Notes: generated by a model from the letters alone, not told the origin. A DNA stretch of 64,000 bases from Nocardia jiangxiensis NBRC 101359 (GCF_000308615.1 NZ_BAGB01000010.1:36620-100619); one strand, 5' to 3'. Counted from the stretch's first letter, positions 10,606-21,320 are shown. Numbers and translations are program-made.

Positions 10606-11699
10606 CGAGCGTAGCCCCCGAGCGGGAGCCGGATGTCCCGGCTCCCGCCGCGAATGCGCAGCGCCGCAGTGGATCTCGCTATGGCGTACTGCTGCGCTAC
10701 CTGGGAGTGCGGCTGTTGCTGATCGTGCCCACGGCATGGATTCTGGTGACGGTCGTCTTCTTCCTGATGCGCGTGGTGGGTGATCCGATCAGCGCCGCGC
10801 TGGGCGGGCGGCTGCCACCGGACCAGATCGCCGAACGCAAACGCGCGGCCGGATTCGACCGGCCCATCCTGACTCAGTACTGGGAGTACATCTCCGGGCT
10901 GGTGCGCGGGGATTTCGGTCGCTCCCAGGACAATCGGGCGATCAGCGACATCATCACCAGTTACGGCGCGGCTACGCTGGAACTGGTGGTGTGGGCGTTG
11001 ATCGTCGCCTTCCTGGTCGGGATTCCACTCGGGCGGCTGGCCGCCAAACGACGGGACAAAGCCTCGGACGTGGGATTGCGGCTGTTCGCGATCCTGGTCT
11101 ACGCGGCGCCGGTGTTCTTCGTCGGGCTGCTGCTCAAACTGGTTTTCGCGGTCGAGCTGGGCTGGCTGCCGGTGGCCGGGCGGGCGAGTACGAATGTGGA
11201 ACTCGCACTGCAGAACGTCTCGCCGAAGACCAACATCCTGTTCATCGACGCAATCCTCTACGGCGACAGCGGATATCTGCTCGACGTGGTGAAACACGCC
11301 ATCCTGCCCGCCATCGCGCTGGGACTGCTGACCGCGGGAATCTTCCTGCGGCTGGTGCGGATCAATCTGATCCAGACCCTGCGCAGCGATTTCGTGGACG
11401 CGGCGCGGGCGCGCGGCCTGTCGGATCGGGTGGTGACGGGGCGACATGCGTTCCGCAACGCCATGATTCCGATCGTGACGGTGATGGGCATGCAGATCGC
11501 GATGATGCTCGGCGGGGCGGTGCTCACCGAGATCACCTTCGAATGGAAGGGCCTGGGCTATCAGCTCGCGCAGTATCTGCAGGCTCGCGACTTCGTCGCG
11601 GTGCAGGGGATCGTGGCATTCCTGGCACTGGTCGTCGCGGTGATGAGCTTCCTGGTGGATATCGTTGTGGCGCTTATCGATCCGAGGGTGAGGTTCTAG
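10602..11699 (+). CDS. ABC transporter permease, DppB/OppB type
   Basis: A 365-residue inner-membrane permease. A hydrophobic segment near residues 30-50 is followed by the DppB feature of a large periplasmic loop (LGGRLPPDQIAERKRAAGFDRP) and then five more segments. The permease EAA-type loop is DAARARGLSDRVVTGRHAFRNA, where it contacts the ATPase. The GTG start overlaps the receptor gene's stop, and the stop TAG is shared with the GTG of the next permease. Second gene of a four-gene importer operon. Confidence 0.92.
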   Translation: MTSVAPEREPDVPAPAANAQRRSGSRYGVLLRYLGVRLLLIVPTAWILVTVVFFLMRVVGDPISAALGGRLPPDQIAERKRAAGFDRPILTQYWEYISGLVRGDFGRSQDNRAISDIITSYGAATLELVVWALIVAFLVGIPLGRLAAKRRDKASDVGLRLFAILVYAAPVFFVGLLLKLVFAVELGWLPVAGRASTNVELALQNVSPKTNILFIDAILYGDSGYLLDVVKHAILPAIALGLLTAGIFLRLVRINLIQTLRSDFVDAARARGLSDRVVTGRHAFRNAMIPIVTVMGMQIAMMLGGAVLTEITFEWKGLGYQLAQYLQARDFVAVQGIVAFLALVVAVMSFLVDIVVALIDPRVRF

Positions 11700-12712
11700 T
11701 GACCGCTCCTGAACTGATGGCCGATCCGGTCGTCGTCCCGCCGGTGCCGCGCCGTGGAATTCCCGGGATGCGGCTGTTCTCGTTGACCTCCGGACTGCAG
11801 CGGGTGACATTGATCGCCGGGCTCGCGCTGATCGGGCTGTTCGTGATCGTCGCGGTGTTCGCACCGCTGATCGCGCCGTACGGATTCGCCCAGATCTCCG
11901 ATCACGGTGTGGATTTCGTGCGACAGCAGGCGCCCTCGGCGCAGCACTGGTTCGGCACCTCGGTGCGCGGGGAGGACGTGTTCTCCCGGGTGATCTACGG
12001 GGCGCGCACCGCGCTGATCGTCATCGCGATCTCGCTGGTGTTGTCGCTGTTCGTCGGTGTGCCACTGGGATTGCTGTCCGGCTACGTCGGGCGCTGGGTG
12101 GACCGGGTGCTGGTGCTGTTCATGGACGCGATGTACGCGTTCCCGACGCTGCTGCTGGCGATCGTGGTGTCCATCGTGGTGGCGGGCGGCAATTCGTCGA
12201 GTTTCGGCGGTGTGCTGTCCGCGGCCGTGGCGATCACGGTGATCTATGTGCCGCAATACTTCCGGGTGGTGCGCAATGCGACGGTGGCGGTGAAGACCGA
12301 ACCGTACGTCGACGCCGCACGGGTGACCGGTGCGTCGATCGGGCGAATCCTGTTCCGGCACATCTTCCCCAACGTCACGCAGTCGCTGCCGGTGATCATC
12401 ACCCTCAACGGCTCCGAGGCGATCCTGACGCTGGCCGCGCTGGGATTCCTCGGTTACGGCATCGAACCGACCCAGGCCGCGGAATGGGGCTACGACCTGA
12501 ACAAGGCGTTGTCCGATGTCTCCGACGGGATCTGGTGGACGGGGATATTTCCCGGCGTGGCCATCGTGCTTGTCGTGCTGGGGATGACGATGGTGGGGGA
12601 GAGTCTGAACGAGGTGCTCAACCCGCTGTTGCGGACGCGTCGGGCGGCCTCGGGTGCGAGCGCGACCGAGGGTGCCTCCGCCGCGAACGGTTCCGGAGAC
12701 GGGAATGACTGA
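11699..12712 (+). CDS. ABC transporter permease, DppC/OppC type
   Basis: A 337-residue partner permease. A cytoplasmic N-terminus leads to a first helix at about residues 37-60, then the DppC-like extracytoplasmic segment ending HWFGTSVRGEDVFSRVIYGARTA, and further helices. The EAA loop is DAARVTGASIGRILFRHIFPN. The start GTG overlaps the last base of the upstream TAG. The C-terminal tail is rich in Ala, Gly and Ser. The next gene's ATG lies 8 nt before this stop, so translation is likely coupled. Confidence 0.92.
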   Translation: MTAPELMADPVVVPPVPRRGIPGMRLFSLTSGLQRVTLIAGLALIGLFVIVAVFAPLIAPYGFAQISDHGVDFVRQQAPSAQHWFGTSVRGEDVFSRVIYGARTALIVIAISLVLSLFVGVPLGLLSGYVGRWVDRVLVLFMDAMYAFPTLLLAIVVSIVVAGGNSSSFGGVLSAAVAITVIYVPQYFRVVRNATVAVKTEPYVDAARVTGASIGRILFRHIFPNVTQSLPVIITLNGSEAILTLAALGFLGYGIEPTQAAEWGYDLNKALSDVSDGIWWTGIFPGVAIVLVVLGMTMVGESLNEVLNPLLRTRRAASGASATEGASAANGSGDGND

Positions 12713-14489
12713 AATATCCGAACGTACTGCGGCCCTGTCGATCACGTCGCTCTCGGTCACCTTCAGCACCGACGCCGGGGCGGTCGATGCCGTGCGCGAC
12801 GTGTCGTACGAGGTGTTCCCCGGTGAGGTGCTCGCGATCGTCGGCGAGTCGGGCTCGGGAAAGTCGGTGAGTTCGCGCACCGCGATCGGACTGCTGCCGC
12901 ACACCGCCCAGGTGCGCGGGACGGTGACCGTCGGCGCGCACACGATCACCGCGATGTCGGACAAACAGCTGACCGCGATCCGCGGCGGCGAGATCTCGAT
13001 GGTGTTCCAGGAGCCCGGTGCGGCCCTGGACCCGCTGTTCACCGTCGGCTTCCAGATCGCCGAAGCCGTTCGCGCCCACACGAATACCAGTCGTCGAGCG
13101 GCCAAGGCCCGTGCGATCGAACTGCTGCGAACGGTCGGACTGCCCGACCCGGAACATCGGGTCGACTTCTATCCGCATCAACTCTCCGGCGGACAGAAAC
13201 AGCGCGTGATGATCGCCATCGCCCTCGCGTGCGAGCCGAAGGTGATCATCGCCGACGAACCGACCACCGCGCTGGACGTCACCGTCCAGGCCGAAATTCT
13301 GGAACTGCTCCGCGACCTGCGCGACCGCACCGGCAGCGCCATCGTCCTGATCACCCACAACATGGGCGTCGTCGCGGACCTGGCCGACCGCGTCGTGGTG
13401 ATGCGTTCGGGCAAGGTGGTGGAAACCGCCCCGGTCGAGCAGCTGTTCGCCGCCCCGCGCGAGCAGTACACCCGAGATCTGCTCGCTGCCGTACCGCACC
13501 TCGGCGCTGGCTTGGAGCCCACTGCCGAGCCGGTGTCTCCGATTGCGCCGCAACCGGATTCGGCATCCGGTCCGGACCCGGTCAGACCGGCGGACCGGTC
13601 GAATTCGGATGCGTCGGTGAGCGGGGCGGATTCGAGCGAAGAGGTGACCTCGCCCGAAAACGTACTCGAGGTGCGGGATCTGGTCGTGGAATTCCCGGGT
13701 GCGCTGGGGCGGGCGGCCTTTCGTGCGGTCGACTCGGTGAGTTTCAGCATCGCCCGCGGTGAAACCCTGGGCCTGGTGGGGGAATCCGGGTCGGGCAAGA
13801 CGACGATCGGGCGGTGTGTGGCCGCGCTGCAGCGGCCTTCGGCGGGGGTGATCCGGGTGCAGGGGCAGGAGCTGACCGGCTTGTCCGAGCGCAGGTTGCG
13901 GCCGATGCGCAGGCGGTTGGGGTTCGTGTTCCAGGATCCCGCGACGTCGCTGAATCCGCGGTTGACCGTGGGCCAGTGCGTTGCCGAGCCACTGGTGGTG
14001 CATCGTGCGGTCGCGGGTGCGGAGTTGCGGTCGCGGGTGCGCGGCATCCTGGACGCGGTGCAACTGCCGGAGGGGACCGAGAGTCGTTATCCCCATGAGC
14101 TTTCCGGTGGCCAGCGGCAGCGGGCGAGTCTGGCTCGGGCGCTGGTGCTGAATCCGGATCTGCTGGTCGCGGACGAGCCGACCAGCGCCCTGGACGTTTC
14201 GGTGCAGGCGCGGGTGCTCGAGCTGTTCGCCGAGCTACAGCGCGAATTCGGCTGGGCGTGCCTGTTCGTCAGCCACGATCTCGCCGTGGTGGATCAGCTC
14301 GCTGCCCGGATCATGGTGTTGCGCAACGGGTCCGTGGTCGAACAGGGCACCCGCGACGAGATCCTGCGGCACCCGTCCCAGGAATACACCCAGCGACTGG
14401 TCGCGGCCGTGCCGGTTCCGGACCCGGTCGAACAGCGTCGCCGCCGCGCCGCCTCGGCCGCCCTGTTCGCCGCGGACGGCGCCGGATGA
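12705..14489 (+). CDS. Fused double ATPase of the peptide ABC importer (DppD-DppF fusion)
   Basis: A 594-residue protein with two complete ABC ATPases joined by an acidic, Ser/Pro-rich linker at about residues 270-320. Domain 1 has Walker A GESGSGKS, signature LSGGQKQR and Walker [15 protein letters not shown]. Domain 2 has [16 protein letters not shown] and [14 protein letters not shown]. Each domain carries the C-terminal extension typical of oligopeptide importers. I chose ATG 12705, preceded by GGAGACGGGA and overlapping the upstream stop, over an in-frame upstream start. Last gene of the operon; both active sites look intact. Confidence 0.93.
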   Translation: MTEISERTAALSITSLSVTFSTDAGAVDAVRDVSYEVFPGEVLAIVGESGSGKSVSSRTAIGLLPHTAQVRGTVTVGAHTITAMSDKQLTAIRGGEISMVFQEPGAALDPLFTVGFQIAEAVRAHTNTSRRAAKARAIELLRTVGLPDPEHRVDFYPHQLSGGQKQRVMIAIALACEPKVIIADEPTTALDVTVQAEILELLRDLRDRTGSAIVLITHNMGVVADLADRVVVMRSGKVVETAPVEQLFAAPREQYTRDLLAAVPHLGAGLEPTAEPVSPIAPQPDSASGPDPVRPADRSNSDASVSGADSSEEVTSPENVLEVRDLVVEFPGALGRAAFRAVDSVSFSIARGETLGLVGESGSGKTTIGRCVAALQRPSAGVIRVQGQELTGLSERRLRPMRRRLGFVFQDPATSLNPRLTVGQCVAEPLVVHRAVAGAELRSRVRGILDAVQLPEGTESRYPHELSGGQRQRASLARALVLNPDLLVADEPTSALDVSVQARVLELFAELQREFGWACLFVSHDLAVVDQLAARIMVLRNGSVVEQGTRDEILRHPSQEYTQRLVAAVPVPDPVEQRRRRAASAALFAADGAG

Positions 14490-14495
14490 CCAACC

Positions 14496-14548
14496 GGATG
14501 CGGTGCGCGGGCCGTCATCCCCTCGGCGGAATCGGCTGCACCGCATCC
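14496..14548. terminator. Inverted repeat after the ABC transporter operon
   Basis: GGATGCGGTGC and GCACCGCATCC form perfect 11-bp arms around a 31-nt loop, just after the ATPase stop at 14489. The right arm is followed by CTTTCC. It may terminate the operon, but the loop is long. Confidence 0.4.
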
Positions 14549-14698
14549 CTTTCCGGACGGACGCTGGGCCGGTGGTAGGTATCGGCCGAGTGTTCACCGA
14601 TCCGGGGCGGTGGCCGGTGCCGGACTGCCGCCGCCCCGGATCGGGGCCATCGATCATCTCCGCCGGAGAACCGCAGCGCGTCGAGAACGGTTGCGGTG

Positions 14699-15319
14699 TC
14701 AGGGTTCCGGCGCGGCCACCGGCCGCAGGAGCCCGCTGATCATCAGCAGGATGCACTGTTCGGCTTCGGCGCGTTCGGTTTCCGGATCCTCCGCGTTGGC
14801 CACCAGCATGCCCGCCTCGGTCACCGCGCTCAGGATCAGGTGCGCCAGCACGCGGACGGGCGCGTTCACGGCCAGGCCCGCGGCGACCGCGCGGTCCAGC
14901 AGATCGGTGATCAGGCCGAGGCCGTGCCGGCTCTCCATCTCGCGCCAGCCCGCCCAGCCCAGGACGGCGGGACCGTCGGCCATGGCGATGCGCACCGTTT
15001 CGGCGCGGCTGCACATGTCCAGGAAGGTGCGCAGGCCGACGGCCATCGCTGCCATCAGATCGTTCGGATCGGGCAGGGCCGCCACGGCCCGCTCGATCTC
15101 GGCGGTGTTGTCGGCCTCGAGTTGTTCGAGCACGGCCAGGAACAATCCCCTCTTGTCGCCGTAGTGGTGGTGCAGCGCCCCCCGGGTGACCCCGGCCTCG
15201 GACACGATCTCCTCGGCCGAGACGCCCGCATAGCCGCGCGCGGCGAACAGCCGATAACCGGCCTGTTCCAATGCGGTGCGGGTGGTGCGGGAGCGGTCCT
15301 CCTGACTACGGCGTGGCAT
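14699..15319 (-). CDS. TetR-family transcriptional regulator
   Basis: A 206-residue regulator. The N-terminal helix-turn-helix reads RTALEQAGYRLFAARGYAGVSAEEIVSEAGVTRGALHHHYGDKRGLFLAVLEQL, a textbook TetR DNA-binding domain, here given in pieces as AARGYAGVSAEEIV and GALHHHYGDK. The C-terminal ligand-binding domain is helical. Its start lies 14 nt inside the 3' end of the upstream hydrolase gene, so the two are cotranscribed. A palindrome in front of the hydrolase gene is the obvious binding site, suggesting autoregulation together with control of the hydrolase. Confidence 0.9.
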   Translation of the reverse strand: MPRRSQEDRSRTTRTALEQAGYRLFAARGYAGVSAEEIVSEAGVTRGALHHHYGDKRGLFLAVLEQLEADNTAEIERAVAALPDPNDLMAAMAVGLRTFLDMCSRAETVRIAMADGPAVLGWAGWREMESRHGLGLITDLLDRAVAAGLAVNAPVRVLAHLILSAVTEAGMLVANAEDPETERAEAEQCILLMISGLLRPVAAPEP

Positions 15320-16172
15320 GCAGCCGAGTGAACTCCACGATCAACTCGGTGAGCAACTCGGGCTGATCCTCGGCGATGAAGGTGTAGGAATCCGCGACGG
15401 TCTTCAGCGTCGCGTTGGGCAGATCGCCCGCGAGACGTTGTGCGAAGGACAGTTTGAACGCCTTGTCCTCGGGCGCCCACGCCAGCAGGATCGGCAGATC
15501 CAGACTCGGGAACCGCTCGGCGGCGGCCAGGGTGTACCGGTTGTGTACCCCGCGCACGAAGCGGCGCAGATCCGCGCGCACCGCGGCGGAATTGCGGCTC
15601 GGCAGCAGGTAGGAGTCGGTGATCTCCGGCGGCGGCTGGCGCTTGGTGACCAGGCCGAAGGCGATCGGCAACCGTAGCGCCGGACGCACCCGCATGAGTT
15701 CGAGCATCGCGCGCAGCAGACCGGGGACCGCGGCGATCCGCGGCAGCGGGGTGAACGGCTGCGGGAAGAACTTCTCGTAGGCGTCGCAGTTGGTGAGCAC
15801 CACGCGCGCGACCCGGGATCGGTTGCGGGTCAACAGGATCTGCGTGATGGCCCCGCCGGTGTCGTTGGCCACGAGGGTCACATCGCGTAGCTCGAGCCGC
15901 TCGAGGAAGGCGGCGATGAGATCGGCCGCGCCGGTGGGGGACAGGTCCGCGTCGGGCACCGGAATCGTGTGCGCGCCGAAGGGCCAGTCCGGGGTGATGC
16001 ATCGATGTCCCGCCGCGACCACGCCGGGCACGACCTTGCGCCACAGATCGGCGTTGACGAGCAGTCCGTGCACGAACACCACCGGATCGCCGGAGCCGGT
16101 GTCGTGATAGCGGATCCGGGCGCCGGGCAGGTCCACATGATCGATCGGGCCGAGTGCGGTGCTGGTTGCCAT
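15306..16172 (-). CDS. Alpha/beta-fold hydrolase
   Basis: A 288-residue soluble hydrolase. The oxyanion-hole region HG is in VVFVHGLLVNADLWRKVVP. The usual GxSxG nucleophile position reads VANDTGGAI, so Asp (haloalkane-dehalogenase-like) is at the elbow instead of Ser. A late His occurs in the C-terminal stretch LIVEFTRLHATP. This Asp elbow fits dehalogenase-type members of the fold, though substrates cannot be inferred. The ATG follows GGAGGAACC. It shares an operon with the TetR gene and has a dyad operator upstream. Confidence 0.85.
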   Translation of the reverse strand: MATSTALGPIDHVDLPGARIRYHDTGSGDPVVFVHGLLVNADLWRKVVPGVVAAGHRCITPDWPFGAHTIPVPDADLSPTGAADLIAAFLERLELRDVTLVANDTGGAITQILLTRNRSRVARVVLTNCDAYEKFFPQPFTPLPRIAAVPGLLRAMLELMRVRPALRLPIAFGLVTKRQPPPEITDSYLLPSRNSAAVRADLRRFVRGVHNRYTLAAAERFPSLDLPILLAWAPEDKAFKLSFAQRLAGDLPNATLKTVADSYTFIAEDQPELLTELIVEFTRLHATP

Positions 16173-16213
16173 GGTTCCTCCTGGACTTCGGGGGTGGATG
16201 CCTGCCCAGATTC

Positions 16214-16234
16214 ACATACATACGGGATGTATGT
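16214..16234. promoter_or_regulatory. TetR-type operator upstream of hydrolase-TetR operon
   Basis: Perfect 8-bp arms ACATACAT and ATGTATGT around ACGGG, 42 nt before the hydrolase start. On the minus strand a perfect -35 TTGACA (16232-16237) overlaps one edge, so bound repressor would block RNA polymerase. The likely ligand-responsive repressor is the downstream TetR protein. Confidence 0.72.
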
Positions 16235-16450
16235 CAATAGTTCCTGTGGCCCGGCGAACAGTGCGACGACCGCACGAATGACCGGTGGCGGGTATGCGAC
16301 CCATCCGGATAAGGGGGCTGGACAGCGGCGTCATCGCAATGGCGAGATTTTGTCGATCCACCAAGCCAATACCGGTGCATACCCGTTACTCCGCTCCGGT
16401 AGCGTGATCAGGCATCTATCCGCCGATTCGGTTTGGAGCTTTCCCCGAAA

Positions 16451-17548
<1,098 letters not shown>

Positions 17549-17567
17549 GCGCGGCGGCATGCCGTTG

Positions 17568-17614
17568 GTTGCGAATGTCCGTTCCGGCAGAACCTTGGAA
17601 CGGACATTCGCAAC
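17568..17614. terminator. Long perfect hairpin after purM
   Basis: Perfect 18-bp arms, GTTGCGAATGTCCGTTCC and its complement, with an 11-nt loop, 20 nt after the purM stop. There is no T-run. It may act as a terminator or transcript-end stabiliser. Confidence 0.55.
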
Positions 17615-17753
17615 AGTCCGTAGAAGACTGGTCAACGGTGTGTGTCGACACCAAAAAAGCACCGATGTCCCGTTGGTTCAACGGGACTCCGATGCGGGTT
17701 GCTGAGCTCTCAGCTGGTGATGCGAGTTGCTCGACAGGCCGGACTCGGTGCGG

Positions 17754-17796
17754 ACGTGTGAAGGGGGAGGCCCCGCAGGCCTCCCCCTTCACACGT
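17754..17796. terminator. Bidirectional terminator hairpin between purM and DUF3073 gene
   Basis: Perfect 19-bp arms, ACGTGTGAAGGGGGAGGCC and its complement, with loop CCGCA, 9 nt from the stop of the convergent DUF3073 gene. It is very stable and is the most convincing terminator in this part of the window. Confidence 0.75.
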
Positions 17797-17804
17797 CGTC
17801 CAGG

Positions 17805-18020
17805 TCAGCGGCGCCAGTTGTCGTAGTCGTCGTCGGTGTCGTTCCAGCGTGACAGCGATTCGTCGCCGTCGTGCTCGTCGGACAGCACATCACCGCGCTG
17901 CGAGTTGTGGGAGTGTCCCGACAGCTCGCGCTGAAGGCTCGTGAAGTCGGTCGATGGCGAGCTGTACTTGAGCTCGCGAGCAACCTTGGTCTGCTTTGCC
18001 TTAGCCCGGCCACGGCCCAT
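17805..18020 (-). CDS. DUF3073 small protein (Rv0810c-like)
   Basis: A 71-residue, strongly polar protein starting MGRGRAKAKQTKVARELKY and ending in an acidic, aromatic tail (DTDDDYDNWRR). This is the conserved actinobacterial DUF3073, found next to purM in mycobacteria. The basic N-terminus and acidic C-terminus suggest nucleic-acid or ribosome contact, but no role is known to me. I chose ATG 18020, preceded by a GAGGGGGT ribosome-binding site; an in-frame start 15 nt upstream is less likely. Confidence 0.9.
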   Translation of the reverse strand: MGRGRAKAKQTKVARELKYSSPSTDFTSLQRELSGHSHNSQRGDVLSDEHDGDESLSRWNDTDDDYDNWRR

Positions 18021-18192
18021 GGCTGACCCCCTCACGTCACTGCGGAGCGGCCTGGGGTGGTTTGGCGGCCCCGTTCGAATTAATACTCTTCCTGACAGAC
18101 ACTTTAGCGTGTGTGACGCGGTCGCGCTTCCAGGAGTGGTCGAAGACTCCCGATCTGTCCGGGTTTGCCGGGTTGTCGCCCTCGGCCAGGAG

Positions 18193-19158
18193 TTATCCGA
18201 ACAGGCCGGGGACCGCCCGGATCACCCCGACCCGCGCACCGCCGCCGAGCACCGCGGGAGTCGCCAGATCCGCGTGCGCATCGGTCCACTCCACCCCCAT
18301 CCGACGCAGAATTGCCTGCGTCAGGGGCATGCGGGCGCGGTCGTGACCGTCGTCGATCTTGTAGGCGAACGCGCGCCCGTCCGGCAGCGCACCCGCGTGC
18401 ACGCCGTCCGCGCCGATCTTGCAGACCAGTCCCGGGGTGGCTTGCATGGTCAGCAGGTCCGGGCCGTCCGTGCCGGAAATCACTCGCGGATTGTTGCGAA
18501 TCGCCTCGGCGACGCGCCGTTGCGGGGTTCCGGGCTCGCCGGTCGCCATCGCCGCGTAGGCGCGGGCCAGATTCACCAGCGATACCGGCACGATCGGCAG
18601 ACCGCAGCCGTCGATGCCGAGATCGACCTCCGATTCCCCGGTGATCTCGGCGATCGTCGCGGAGACCGCCTGCTGCAGCGGATGCGCCGCATTCAGGTAT
18701 CCGACCGTGGGCCAGTCGTTGATCTTGCAGGTCGCGAGCATGGCGGCGTGTTTGCCCGAGCAGTTCATGTAGATCCTGCGCGCGGCCTTGTCGCGGTCCT
18801 GCCCGGCCAGGGCGCGGGCTCGGGCGAGTTCGTCGGAGGGCAGATCCGGCGGGCATTCGAGCTGGTCCTCGTCGAATCCGAACCGGTCCAGCAGGCGCTG
18901 CACGAGTTCCACGTGGTCCGGCTCGCCGAAGTGCGAGGCGGTGGCGATGGCCAGCTCGGCTTCGTCCTCGGGCTCGAAACCGTTGCGCAGCAAGGTGATC
19001 GCCTGCATCGGCTTATTGGTCGACCGCGGGAAGATCGGCAGGTGCACCTCGCCGAGTGCGATATCCGGCTCGCCGTCGCCGTTCAGGATCACCACCGAAC
19101 CGCGGTGTACGCACTCGCGGAATCCGGATCGGACCACCTCGACCAGGTCGACACTCAC
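18193..19158 (-). CDS. L-asparaginase II family protein
   Basis: A 321-residue protein of the AnsA-unrelated asparaginase II family (PF06089 type), recognised by LVEVVRSGFRECVHRGSVVIL at the N-terminus, SKPMQA-like NKPMQAITLL, and CSGKHAAML in the middle. It would hydrolyse asparagine or a related amide. The start follows GGAGGTG. It is transcribed towards DUF3073 with a 172-nt gap, in which a TATTAAT (18079-18085, minus) could be the -10 for DUF3073. In M. tuberculosis this position holds no asparaginase, so it is a lineage-specific insertion. Confidence 0.85.
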   Translation of the reverse strand: MSVDLVEVVRSGFRECVHRGSVVILNGDGEPDIALGEVHLPIFPRSTNKPMQAITLLRNGFEPEDEAELAIATASHFGEPDHVELVQRLLDRFGFDEDQLECPPDLPSDELARARALAGQDRDKAARRIYMNCSGKHAAMLATCKINDWPTVGYLNAAHPLQQAVSATIAEITGESEVDLGIDGCGLPIVPVSLVNLARAYAAMATGEPGTPQRRVAEAIRNNPRVISGTDGPDLLTMQATPGLVCKIGADGVHAGALPDGRAFAYKIDDGHDRARMPLTQAILRRMGVEWTDAHADLATPAVLGGGARVGVIRAVPGLFG

Positions 19159-19291
19159 GACCGCACCTCCCCGGCATTCGATTCGGACACCCGTGTGTGC
19201 ACCCGTCCTCCCCGATCATCGTTCCGCGTCGTCCCGCGGGCATCCACCGTAGCGGACCGGCCGGTCCGGACTCGACGCGCGCGGCCGCCGA

Positions 19292-20029
19292 TCATGAGCG
19301 CGTCCGGTTCGCGCGGCGCGCATGCCGTTCGACCTGCATGCGGACGTCGTCGGACACGGTGGGTTCGGCGGCCAGGAGTAGTTCGAGCCGCTCGGGATCG
19401 CGGCCGGTGAACAGGTCGCGGACCGTCACGCCGTGCTCCGGGACGTAGTCGATGCGCACCTCGTCGCCCGCGCCGATGGTGCCCTCGCGCAGCACGCGAA
19501 GGTATGCGCCGGTATCGGACTGCTGGGTGAAGCGCTTGACCCACTGCCGTTCGTTGCTCCAGTACTGGAACGTCGCGCACGGCACGCGTGGCGCGCTCAC
19601 CTCGAGCACGGTGTCATCGATGCGCCAGCGCTCGCCGATGACCGAATCACTCACCGCCAGACCGGATATCCGCAGATTCTCGCCGAACCATCCGGCATCC
19701 AGTGGGCGCTGCAACTTCGCACCCCAGCGTTGCGCGTCGTGCTCGGCATAGGCGTACACGGCCTGGTGCACGCCGCCGTGATGCACGGTGTCGCACACGT
19801 GATCTCCGTCCAGACCCAGCGCGCGCACCGCGACACGGCCCGGGACCGGACGTTTATCGATCGCGGTGTGCCCGACGCGGTTCACCTTGGCGGGCATCTC
19901 GAGGTCGGCGTGCACCACGCACACCGCGAGCACCGTACCCACCGCCCCGAGACCGGACCGCGGCGTCGCCGGGGCGTGTGAGGTCCCCGGGACATGCGAT
20001 ATCGCGGATTCACCGGCGGGTGCGCTCAT
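19292..20029 (-). CDS. MOSC domain-containing protein
   Basis: A 245-residue protein with a MOSC (molybdenum cofactor sulfurase C-terminal) fold. Motifs include GLDGDHVCDTVHHGGVHQAVYAY near residues 75-95, FGENLRISGL, and the MOSC cysteine in PRVPCATFQYW, which would carry a sulfur or bind the cofactor. It resembles the YiiM-like stand-alone group. The ATG overlaps the ygfZ stop by 4 nt (ATGA), so the two are cotranscribed. The first 20 residues are low-complexity and may be linker. Confidence 0.88.
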   Translation of the reverse strand: MSAPAGESAISHVPGTSHAPATPRSGLGAVGTVLAVCVVHADLEMPAKVNRVGHTAIDKRPVPGRVAVRALGLDGDHVCDTVHHGGVHQAVYAYAEHDAQRWGAKLQRPLDAGWFGENLRISGLAVSDSVIGERWRIDDTVLEVSAPRVPCATFQYWSNERQWVKRFTQQSDTGAYLRVLREGTIGAGDEVRIDYVPEHGVTVRDLFTGRDPERLELLLAAEPTVSDDVRMQVERHARRANRTRS

Positions 20030-21141
20030 CGCCCGCGCAGCCTGTCCACCGCGAGGCGACCGGCCTGCGGCTCGTCGTCCGCGGGCACCGAATCGGGATC
20101 GATGGCCGCGGCCATCGGCCCCGCCTCGAGCCGGGCGTCGGCCGGGACGGCGCGTTTGAGCAGGGCCAAGGCGATGGGGCCGAGTTCGTAGTGGTCGACG
20201 AGGGTGCCCAGGCGGCCCACCGCGCGCCCGCCCGCGGTCACCGGATCGCCGACCTCCGGACGGGAGTCGGCCGATCCGTCCAGATGCAGCAGGACCAGAT
20301 GACGTGGCGGTTTGCCGAGATTGTGCACCCGCGCGACCGTCTCCTGACCGCGGTAGCAGCCCTTGTTCAGGTGGACCGCGCCGAATTCGCCGACGTCGCC
20401 GATCCAGCGGACCTCGTGCGGGATGGTGCGCTCGTCGGTGTCCACGCCGATGCGCGGTCGCAGGGACGCCACCCGCAGCGCCTCGAACGCCCACAGTCCG
20501 GCCGGCGCCACACCCGCGGTGGTCAGCCTGGACCACCAGGAGTGCAGCTCCTCGCGCGGGACGAGTAGGTCGAAACTGTCACCGGTGGGCCACGGCATAC
20601 GTCGCAGGAATCCGCCCGACGGTAGCGCAATTGCGCCATATGCCGGAGGTAGCTGTTCGACGCCGAGCGTCTCGGTGAGTGCGGCGATGCCGGGGCCGAG
20701 CAGGGTCAGCACGGCGTGCTCGGGAGCGGCCTCGGGTTTCGCGTCGGCCCAGAACACCATCTTGCGCAGATAGTCCAGCAGGTCCTGGCCGCGCTCGCCC
20801 TCGGTATCGATCCACAGCGTGCCGTCCAGATCGGTGAGCACGAAATGGTGCAGTACCCGGCCGTTGAGGTCCAGGTCCAGATCCTCGGCCGACTCGCCGT
20901 CGCCGAGATCGGTGATGTGCTGGCTGGAGATGGTGTGCAGCCAGGACAGCCGTTCGGCGCCGGTGATGGTGAGCACGAAACGGTGGGACCGATCGACCAC
21001 GGCCGCGCGCTCGACCGCGGCTCGCTGTTCGCCGAACGGATCGCCGTAATGCCAGGCGATCGCGGCGTCGGGGGTTCCGGGCGGGCCCGCGACGGCCCCC
21101 GGAACGGTCAGCAGCGGACTGGGCGGGAGATCCACGGACAC
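20026..21141 (-). CDS. ygfZ: YgfZ/GcvT-like folate-binding Fe-S assembly protein (Rv0811c-type)
   Basis: A 371-residue protein with the aminomethyltransferase fold and the YgfZ signature K-G-C-Y-x-G-Q-E in NKGCYRGQETVARVHNLGKP. YgfZ proteins help assemble or repair Fe-S enzymes using tetrahydrofolate. I prefer the GTG at 21141 (VSVDLPPSP) because TATTGT lies exactly 7 nt upstream, a leaderless pattern; GTG 21150 is the longer alternative. It is divergent from pabC, a folate-pathway gene, which suits its folate dependence. The MOSC gene follows in the same operon. Confidence 0.9.
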   Translation of the reverse strand: MSVDLPPSPLLTVPGAVAGPPGTPDAAIAWHYGDPFGEQRAAVERAAVVDRSHRFVLTITGAERLSWLHTISSQHITDLGDGESAEDLDLDLNGRVLHHFVLTDLDGTLWIDTEGERGQDLLDYLRKMVFWADAKPEAAPEHAVLTLLGPGIAALTETLGVEQLPPAYGAIALPSGGFLRRMPWPTGDSFDLLVPREELHSWWSRLTTAGVAPAGLWAFEALRVASLRPRIGVDTDERTIPHEVRWIGDVGEFGAVHLNKGCYRGQETVARVHNLGKPPRHLVLLHLDGSADSRPEVGDPVTAGGRAVGRLGTLVDHYELGPIALALLKRAVPADARLEAGPMAAAIDPDSVPADDEPQAGRLAVDRLRGR

Positions 21142-21147
21142 ATCATC

Positions 21148-21153
21148 CACAAT
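21148..21153 (-). promoter_or_regulatory. ygfZ: -10 hexamer TATTGT for leaderless ygfZ
   Basis: On the minus strand TATTGT is followed by 7 nt and then GTG at 21141. No Shine-Dalgarno sequence is visible. Confidence 0.45.
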
Positions 21154-21307
21154 AGGCGAATTCGGACTCCGGGGTCGGCGGGCAAGTCGCGGCGGGATTT
21201 CACGACCCGTTTGCTGTGCAGTTCCTCACCGGTTGCCGGGTGATCCGAGCACGTGTGATGGTGGCCGACGGCAGTTCGGTACCCTCTCGCGGAGCCGTCC
21301 GTTCGCC

Positions 21308-21313
21308 TAGGCT
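21308..21313 (+). promoter_or_regulatory. pabC: -10 hexamer TAGGCT for leaderless pabC
   Basis: TAGGCT is followed by 7 nt (GCTGCCC) and the ATG at 21321, with no Shine-Dalgarno sequence in between. Confidence 0.45.
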
Positions 21314-21320
21314 GCTGCCC

